From an uncultured Clostridia bacterium (lineage in GTDB: Bacteria; Bacillota; Clostridia; TANB77; CAG-508): a stretch of DNA of 27,266 bases. Below the pieces are notes generated by a model, which worked only from the letters and a program-made list of their open reading frames with translations, was not told the DNA's origin and did not search any database. The stretch is taken from the NCBI GenBank assembly GCA_947626705.1, contig CANQTJ010000003.1, forward strand, positions 1 through 27,266. Reading direction: 5' to 3'. This document shows, piece by piece, positions 22,442 through 27,266 of the stretch. Each line of letters opens with the position of its first letter. Within the stretch, counting starts at the first letter, position 1. Made by a program: the position numbers and the translations under genes.

Positions 22442-23702
22442 ATAAAAGAAAAAGTAAATTATTGTTTGAATTGTAAAATGAAACCATGTTCACAAAAAGG
22501 CTGTCCTCTAAATAATAATATACCAGAATTTATAAAAGCAGTAAAAGAGGAAGATTATAAACAAGCATATACAATATTGTCAGAAACAACAGTATTGCCA
22601 GGAATATGTGGTAAAATTTGTCCACATACAAAACAATGTCAAGGAAGTTGTGTGAGAGGAATAAAAGGAGAACCTGTGAGCATAGGAGATATTGAAAGCT
22701 ATGTTTTTGAAAAAGCAATTGAAAATGAATATAGCTTAAGAGATGTGATAACAATTGAAGAAAATAAAGATTTAGAAAATAAAAAAGTAGCAATTGTTGG
22801 AGGAGGACCCGCAGGGCTAACTTGTGCAGCATTTTTAGCAAAATATGGAATACAAGTTACAATATATGAAAAATATAATTATTTGGGAGGATTATTGGTA
22901 CATGGTATACCAGAATTTAGGCTATCTAAAGAAGTTGTTAAAGAAACAGTAAAAAGAATATTAGATTTAGGAGTAAAAGTAGAATATAATAAAGAATTAG
23001 GAAAAAATATTGATTTAACACAATTAGATGAAAAATATGATGCTATATTTTTGAGTATGGGAGCAAATAAATCTGCTAAGATGGGCGTAAAAGGAGAAAA
23101 TTTAGAAGGAGTTTATGGAGGAAATGAGCTTTTAGAATATAACAGTCATCCTAATTATGATGGTAAAGTTGTTTGTGTTATTGGTGGAGGAAATGTTGCA
23201 ATGGATTGTAGTAGAACAATAAAGAGGCTACGGAGCAAAAGAAGTAAACATTATATATAGGAGAGCAGAAGAACAAATGCCAGCAGAAATAAAGGAAATA
23301 AAGGAAGCAAAAGAAGAAGGAATTAATTTTTTATTTCAAAATAATATTGTAGAGATTAAGGGAAGTAAAAAAGTAGAGAAATTGGAATTGATAAAAACAC
23401 ATCTTGTGCAAAGAGAAGGAGAAACAAGACCAGTTCCGGTAGATGTTGAAGGTAGTAATTATGAAATAGATACAGATTATGTTATAATGGCATTAGGTAG
23501 CACAGTAGATGATAGAGTTTTAGAATTAGGATTAACTGTTAATAAATGGGGGAATGTATATGTAGATGAAAATTATCAGTCATCTAATCCTAAAGTGTTT
23601 GCTGGAGGAGATTTAGCAGGTTGTAAAGGTACTGTAGCGTGGGCTGCACGTTCAGGAAGAGATGCTGCTGATAAAATTAAAAAGTTTCTTTTAAATATTT
23701 AG
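22442..23702 (+). CDS. GltD-like NAD(P) oxidoreductase, read through a +1 frameshift at CGG
   Basis: The first segment runs to a stop at 23258-23260. It holds an N-terminal iron-sulfur motif (CLNCKMKPCSQKGCPL), CGKICPHTKQCQGSC, and the FAD site GGGPAGLTCAAFLAKYG, then VIGGGNVAMDCSRT for NAD(P). Skipping the C of the CGG at 23231-23233 continues as GAKEVNIIYRRAEEQMPA and runs on to VFAGGDLAGCKGTVAWAA at the stop, 23702. The full product is about 419 residues, as for small-subunit glutamate-synthase-like proteins. The first iron-sulfur Cys (22463) lies before the only TTG start (22466), so translation must begin upstream; the only in-frame candidate with a ribosome site (AAAGGA at 22426) is ATA at 22442. 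No large subunit (gltB) is nearby, so the electron acceptor is unknown. Confidence 0.85.
23228..23234 (+). other. CGG-A +1 frameshift site in the GltD-like gene
   Basis: Zero-frame CTA CGG A. A +1 move reads CTA, skips C, and continues at GGA, the Gly of the family's RLGA motif. AAAGAGG ends three bases before the CGG, much like the internal Shine-Dalgarno of the prfB frameshift. The zero-frame stop comes nine codons after CGG. Confidence 0.7.
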
Positions 23703-23727
23703 AGTTTATATTGAGGATAATATGTAA

Positions 23728-23778
23728 AGCCTCAGATTTTCTTAAAATTTTTTGATAGAAAATCTGAGGTTTTATTTT
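23728..23778 (+). terminator. Terminator after the GltD-like gene
   Basis: CCTCAGATTTTC (23730-23741) pairs perfectly with GAAAATCTGAGG (23758-23769), followed by TTTTATTTT. Confidence 0.9.
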
Positions 23779-23932
23779 GCATTAAATAAAATTTGATACA
23801 ATTCTAATAAAATATTTCATACAGATTCTAATACTTATGCTATTTAATATAAAAATTATGTATAAACATTTTTAGTAACCATAAAAAATATTTAACATAA
23901 AATATAGTAGGATAAATAAAAGGAGGCAATTT

Positions 23933-24703
23933 ATGAATGCAATATTAGAAGTTAAAAATGTAGGCAAAAAGTATCAAAATAAAGAAGGGGAAATACAAGC
24001 ATTACAAAATGTAAATTTTCGAGTAAAATATGGAGAATTTATCAGCATAATAGGACCTAGTGGTTGTGGAAAGTCAACATTATTATCAATAATTGCAGGA
24101 TTAGAAAAGAAAACAGAAGGAGATATATACATAGAAAATGAAAAGGTTGAAGGAATATCTCCTAAAATAGGATATATGTTGCAAAGAGATTGTTTGCTTG
24201 AATGGAGAAATATATTAAGTAATACATTATTTGGTCTAGAAATAAAGGGAATAAAGAATAATGAAAATATAGAATATGTAAAAAATTTATTAAAAAAATA
24301 TAATTTATATGAATTTATGAACAAATATCCATCAGAGTTATCAGGAGGTATGCGACAAAGAGTAGCATTAATTAGGACATTAGCTGTAAAACCTAAAATA
24401 TTATTATTAGATGAGGCATTTTCAGCTTTAGATTATCAAACAAGAATAATGGTAACAGAAGATATATATTCAATATTAAGAAAAGAAAATATAACAACAA
24501 TAATGGTAACGCACGATATATCAGAAGCAATAAGTATGGCAGATAGAGTACTAGTATTAAGTAAAAGACCAGGAACAATAAAAGATATACACAAAATAGA
24601 TTTTAAAATGGAAAATAGAACACCAATAAATTGCAGACAAAGTCCTAAATTTAGTGAGTATTTTGATACATTATGGAAGGAGCTTGGTGTAGATGAAAAA
24701 TAA
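23933..24703 (+). CDS. ABC importer ATP-binding protein (SsuB/TauB-like)
   Basis: 256 residues, with AAAGGAGG before the ATG. Walker A is GPSGCGKST (41-49), the signature is LSGGMRQR (136-143) and Walker B is ILLLDEAFSALD (Asp160-Glu161), followed by the switch His in VTHDISEA. It hydrolyses ATP for the permease encoded next, whose ATG overlaps this gene by 11 bases. The NitT/TauT group includes importers of sulfonates, nitrate and thiamine precursors. No riboswitch for thiamine was seen in the 150 bases upstream, so the substrate stays open. Confidence 0.95.
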   Translation: MNAILEVKNVGKKYQNKEGEIQALQNVNFRVKYGEFISIIGPSGCGKSTLLSIIAGLEKKTEGDIYIENEKVEGISPKIGYMLQRDCLLEWRNILSNTLFGLEIKGIKNNENIEYVKNLLKKYNLYEFMNKYPSELSGGMRQRVALIRTLAVKPKILLLDEAFSALDYQTRIMVTEDIYSILRKENITTIMVTHDISEAISMADRVLVLSKRPGTIKDIHKIDFKMENRTPINCRQSPKFSEYFDTLWKELGVDEK

Positions 24704-25487
24704 TCAAATATCTAAAGAAAGAAAAGAATATTTAAAGCAGATAAAGTTAAACAAGTTTCTTGTAATACTAACGCAAATAGTAATATTAGTAGGATTTTTG
24801 GCAATTTGGGAAATACTTGCAAATCTAAAATTAATTGATAGTTTTATAACAAGTCAGCCAAGTAGAATATTTAATACATTTATAAATTTAACGTCAAATG
24901 ATTTATTAAAACACATTAAAGTAACTATTTATGAAACAATAGTAGGGTTTGCGTTAGGGACTATTTTAGGAGTAGCAATTGCAATTATATTATGGTGGTC
25001 TAAATTTTTAGCAAAAGTGTCTGAGCCATTTTTAGTTGTTTTGAATAGTTTACCAAAAGTTGCATTAGGACCAATTATCATTATATGGGTTGGTTCTGGA
25101 ACTCCAGCAATAATAGTAATGGCAATAGCAATATCATTAATTGTAACAATATTGGAAATGCTAAATGGATTTTTAAAAACTGATAAGGAAATAATTAAAA
25201 TGGCAACGACATTTAAATGTACAAAATTACAATTATTAACAAAAATAATTATACCATCGAATATAGGAACATTTATAAATTCACTAAAAGTAAATATTGG
25301 ACTTTCACTTGTTGGAGTAATATCTGGGGAGTTTTTAGTATCAAAAGCAGGATTAGGATATTTAATAGTATATGGAGGGCAAGTATTTAAATTGGATTTA
25401 GTAATGACAAGTGTAATAATATTAGGTATTGTAGCAGGAATAATGTATGGCGGAGTTTTATTGCTTGAAAAATTTATCCGAAAATGA
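24693..25487 (+). CDS. ABC importer permease (NitT/TauT type)
   Basis: 264 residues with about six membrane helices. The EAA-loop region is at about 165-195 (KMATTFKCTKLQLLTKIIIPSN), which contacts the ATPase. PFLVVLNSLPKVALGPIIIIW is the typical family block. It overlaps the ATPase gene by 11 bases and the next frame by four, so it is translationally coupled. Ribosome site AAGGAG at about 24677. Confidence 0.94.
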   Translation: MKNNQISKERKEYLKQIKLNKFLVILTQIVILVGFLAIWEILANLKLIDSFITSQPSRIFNTFINLTSNDLLKHIKVTIYETIVGFALGTILGVAIAIILWWSKFLAKVSEPFLVVLNSLPKVALGPIIIIWVGSGTPAIIVMAIAISLIVTILEMLNGFLKTDKEIIKMATTFKCTKLQLLTKIIIPSNIGTFINSLKVNIGLSLVGVISGEFLVSKAGLGYLIVYGGQVFKLDLVMTSVIILGIVAGIMYGGVLLLEKFIRK

Positions 25488-25513
25488 TTTTTATTAATAA
25501 TAGGAGGTTAAAA

Positions 25514-26527
25514 GTGAAAAACAAATTTATAATTATTGCAGTTATATTAATTTTAGTCGCAATTGTAGTTGGAACTGTAATTATTAAAAATAGGAATGTA
25601 GGGATAGATAATGGAAATAAATTAATAAAAGTAAATGAAGTTACACATTCTGTATTTTATGCACCTCAATATGTAGCAATAAAAAATGGATATTTTAGTG
25701 AATATGGAATTGAAATAGATTTATCAACAGGGCAGGGAGCTGATGCAGTTATGACATCAGTATTATCTGGAGAAAGTCAAATAGGATTTGCAGGGCCTGA
25801 AGCATCAATATATGTATATAATGAAGGAAAAGAAGATTATACGCAAGTATTTGCTCAACTTACAAAAAGAGATGGTTCATTTTTAGTAGCTAAAGAAAAA
25901 TTTGAAAATTTTGATTGGAAAGATTTAAAAGGTTCAACAGTTATACCAGGAAGAAAAGGTGGAGTGCCATATATGACATTAGAATATGTTATAAAACAAC
26001 ATGGGTTAACTCCAGGAACAGATTTAATATTAGATGATAGTATTAAATTTGACTTAATGGCAAGTGCCTTTACATCAGGAGATGCAGATTTTGTTACATT
26101 ATTTGAACCAACTGCATCAAATATAGAGCAATTAGGAAAAGGTTATATAGTAGCATCAGTGGGAGAAGAGTCAGGAGAAATCCCATATACAGCATATTTT
26201 GCTAAAAAGAGTTATATAGAAGAAAACGAGCAGTTAATTCAAAATTTTACTAGTGCTATATATAAAGGTCAAAAATTTGTGCAAGAACATTCAGCACAAG
26301 AAATAGCTCAATTAATACAAGAATTTTTTCCAGATACGAATGTAGAGTTATTAACTACGGCTGTTCAAAGTTATAAGGATATTGATGCTTGGAATGATAC
26401 TCCAGTTTTAAAGCAGGAAAGTTTTGATAAGTTACAACAAGTTATGAGTGAAGCTGGAGAATTGAAGCAGAAGGCTCCTTATGAAAAAATTATTAATAAT
26501 AAATATGCAGAAGAGGCAATTAAATAG
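25514..26527 (+). CDS. ABC importer substrate-binding protein (SsuA/THI5-like)
   Basis: 337 residues from the GTG at 25514, six bases after AGGAGG; the ATG at 25484 has no such site. One hydrophobic segment (about 5-24) anchors or exports the protein. There is no lipobox Cys, unlike most Gram-positive binding proteins. The body has the NMT1/THI5-like pattern: FYAPQYVAIKNGYFSEYGIEI, a GADAV block, SGESQIGFAGPEA, and LKGSTVIPGRKGG. It would capture the ligand outside the membrane for the permease. Ligand unknown; family members bind sulfonates, pyrimidine thiamine precursors and others. Confidence 0.93.
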   Translation: MKNKFIIIAVILILVAIVVGTVIIKNRNVGIDNGNKLIKVNEVTHSVFYAPQYVAIKNGYFSEYGIEIDLSTGQGADAVMTSVLSGESQIGFAGPEASIYVYNEGKEDYTQVFAQLTKRDGSFLVAKEKFENFDWKDLKGSTVIPGRKGGVPYMTLEYVIKQHGLTPGTDLILDDSIKFDLMASAFTSGDADFVTLFEPTASNIEQLGKGYIVASVGEESGEIPYTAYFAKKSYIEENEQLIQNFTSAIYKGQKFVQEHSAQEIAQLIQEFFPDTNVELLTTAVQSYKDIDAWNDTPVLKQESFDKLQQVMSEAGELKQKAPYEKIINNKYAEEAIK

Positions 26528-26559
26528 GGTTAGCAAACTAAAATGCTAATCCTATTTTT
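26525..26559 (+). terminator. Terminator after the ABC importer
   Basis: TAGGGTTAGCA pairs with TGCTAATCCTA (one G-T wobble), with a T5 tract. The stem begins in the stop codon of the binding-protein gene. It separates two convergent genes. Confidence 0.88.
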
Positions 26560-26573
26560 GCAGTATATTTTAT

Positions 26574-27266
26574 TTAATTTTGCACTTTTAATTGCCATTT
26601 TAAAAGTGGAGTACCTCCATTATATTTCCAAGTTTCATCTTCGTTTTTTAAATCGTCTGTAAAAGAATCTCCTAATTTTGAGGCATAATTTTGAAGGTCA
26701 CTTTCGGTAACTTTAGATACATTACTAGTTTTCGGGCTTGAATATAAATATCCATAGTAGTTATTACCTGTATAATAACAGTTTGTTAAACTTATATAAC
26801 TAGTTACATTTCCTGTAATAGAACCAGCATACTTTTTTGCAGATGTACCTCCTGTGGTATAACAATTTTCTACATATTTCCATACCTTTGAGCTTTGCAT
26901 TATGACTCCTAAAATACCTCCTGAATAACAATATGATGATTTTATTATTCCTTTATTGTAGCAATTACTTATTTTTCCGCTATTTGCAAGTCCTACTATT
27001 CCTCCACTAAAGGTTTCATCATATCCATCTGTTCCTTTCCCAATTATATTTTTTAAATTATAACATTCATTTATATTTCCTTGAGTAGATCCTACTATTC
27101 CTCCAACGGTATGTTGAGCTGTTATATTAATATTGTTTCCACAACAATTAACATTACCTATATTATAGCCCAATATTCCTCCAACATACTTACCTGCATT
27201 TTTTATTTCCCCTGAATTAATAATTATATTTTCTATTGTACCAGAACTATATCCGAATAGACCTTG
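26574..27266 (-). CDS. GLUG-repeat surface protein, N-terminus cut by window edge
   Basis: The minus-strand frame is open from the right edge to the stop at 26574-26576, giving 230 residues of the C-terminal part. The gene start lies beyond the window, so the internal TTG near 27173 is not its start. Repeats of about 30-35 residues with a VGGI.G core are visible (YVGGILGYN, TVGGIVGST, FSGGIVGLA, YSGGILGVI), each followed by an NCYN/ECYN-like strand. This is the GLUG motif of bacterial adhesin-type beta-helix proteins. The end, PLLKWQLK, is typical of such proteins in Clostridia. Probably secreted; an N-terminal pilin-like or signal segment would be expected outside the window. Confidence 0.88.
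   Translation of the reverse strand, partial: QGLFGYSSGTIENIIINSGEIKNAGKYVGGILGYNIGNVNCCGNNINITAQHTVGGIVGSTQGNINECYNLKNIIGKGTDGYDETFSGGIVGLANSGKISNCYNKGIIKSSYCYSGGILGVIMQSSKVWKYVENCYTTGGTSAKKYAGSITGNVTSYISLTNCYYTGNNYYGYLYSSPKTSNVSKVTESDLQNYASKLGDSFTDDLKNEDETWKYNGGTPLLKWQLKVQN

Noticed and set aside
9391..23702. The three frame breaks as ordinary sequencing or assembly errors
   Set aside because: They are not in homopolymers, all have the same sign (+1), all fall on CGG-A, and no other conserved gene in the window is broken. Error cannot be excluded without reads, but it is a poor explanation.
23779..23932. A TPP riboswitch before the ABC importer
   Set aside because: The conserved CTGAGA and ACCTGA boxes are not present and no suitable stem is visible.
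1..27266. CRISPR arrays, tRNA or rRNA genes
   Set aside because: No regularly spaced repeats, no GGTTCGAATCC-type T-loop sequence and no rRNA signature were found on either strand.

Overview
The window is very AT-rich DNA of a Clostridia-type Bacillota, probably an uncultured gut lineage. Supporting this are A/T-ending codons, strong AGGAGG-type ribosome sites, a spore-protease gene (yabG, 3' half) next to veg, an rnc/radical-SAM neighbourhood, AddB, and pilin-like proteins with a Gly-Ile-Thr-Leu-Ile start of the kind I associate with gut Clostridia. No rRNA, tRNA or CRISPR array was seen.

Layout. 1-8.8 kb is accessory. It holds a serine recombinase cut by the left edge (minus strand), a decayed ISAs1-family transposase, three tandem secreted pilin-like proteins (1884-5936) separated by two nearly identical ~300-bp spacers, two very small ORFs, and a large serine recombinase carrying a LysM-like insertion. 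The recombinase gene ends directly at the 3' half of yabG (8830-9228), which looks like an integration junction. From 9.3 kb the genes are chromosomal: veg with a perfect sigma-A promoter, rnc, an Elp3-like radical SAM gene, a YitT-family membrane protein, an OGG-type DNA glycosylase, addB, two paralogous MFS transporters, pgeF, an S66 LD-carboxypeptidase, a family-4 uracil-DNA glycosylase, a GltD-like NAD(P) oxidoreductase, and a three-gene ABC importer (ATPase, permease, binding protein). A GLUG-repeat surface protein enters from the right edge on the minus strand.

Main observation. Three otherwise intact conserved genes (veg, the radical SAM gene and the GltD-like gene) are each broken by one extra base. 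In all three the zero-frame codon at the break is CGG followed by A. Skipping the C gives GGA, restores the frame, and supplies a glycine expected in the family. Reading every recognised gene by eye, I found no other in-frame CGG in the window, although CGA, CGT and CGC occur. This suggests that CGG is not a normal sense codon here and that CGG-A is a +1 frameshift (or four-base decoding) signal. Sequencing error would have to strike three times at the same tetranucleotide.

Other points of interest are the LysM-like module inside a DNA recombinase, yabG split next to that recombinase (possibly a skin-like, sporulation-excised element), and pilin-like proteins whose C-terminal lectin/FGE-like ends look hypervariable in a way reminiscent of diversity-generating retroelement targets. 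No reverse transcriptase is present in the window.
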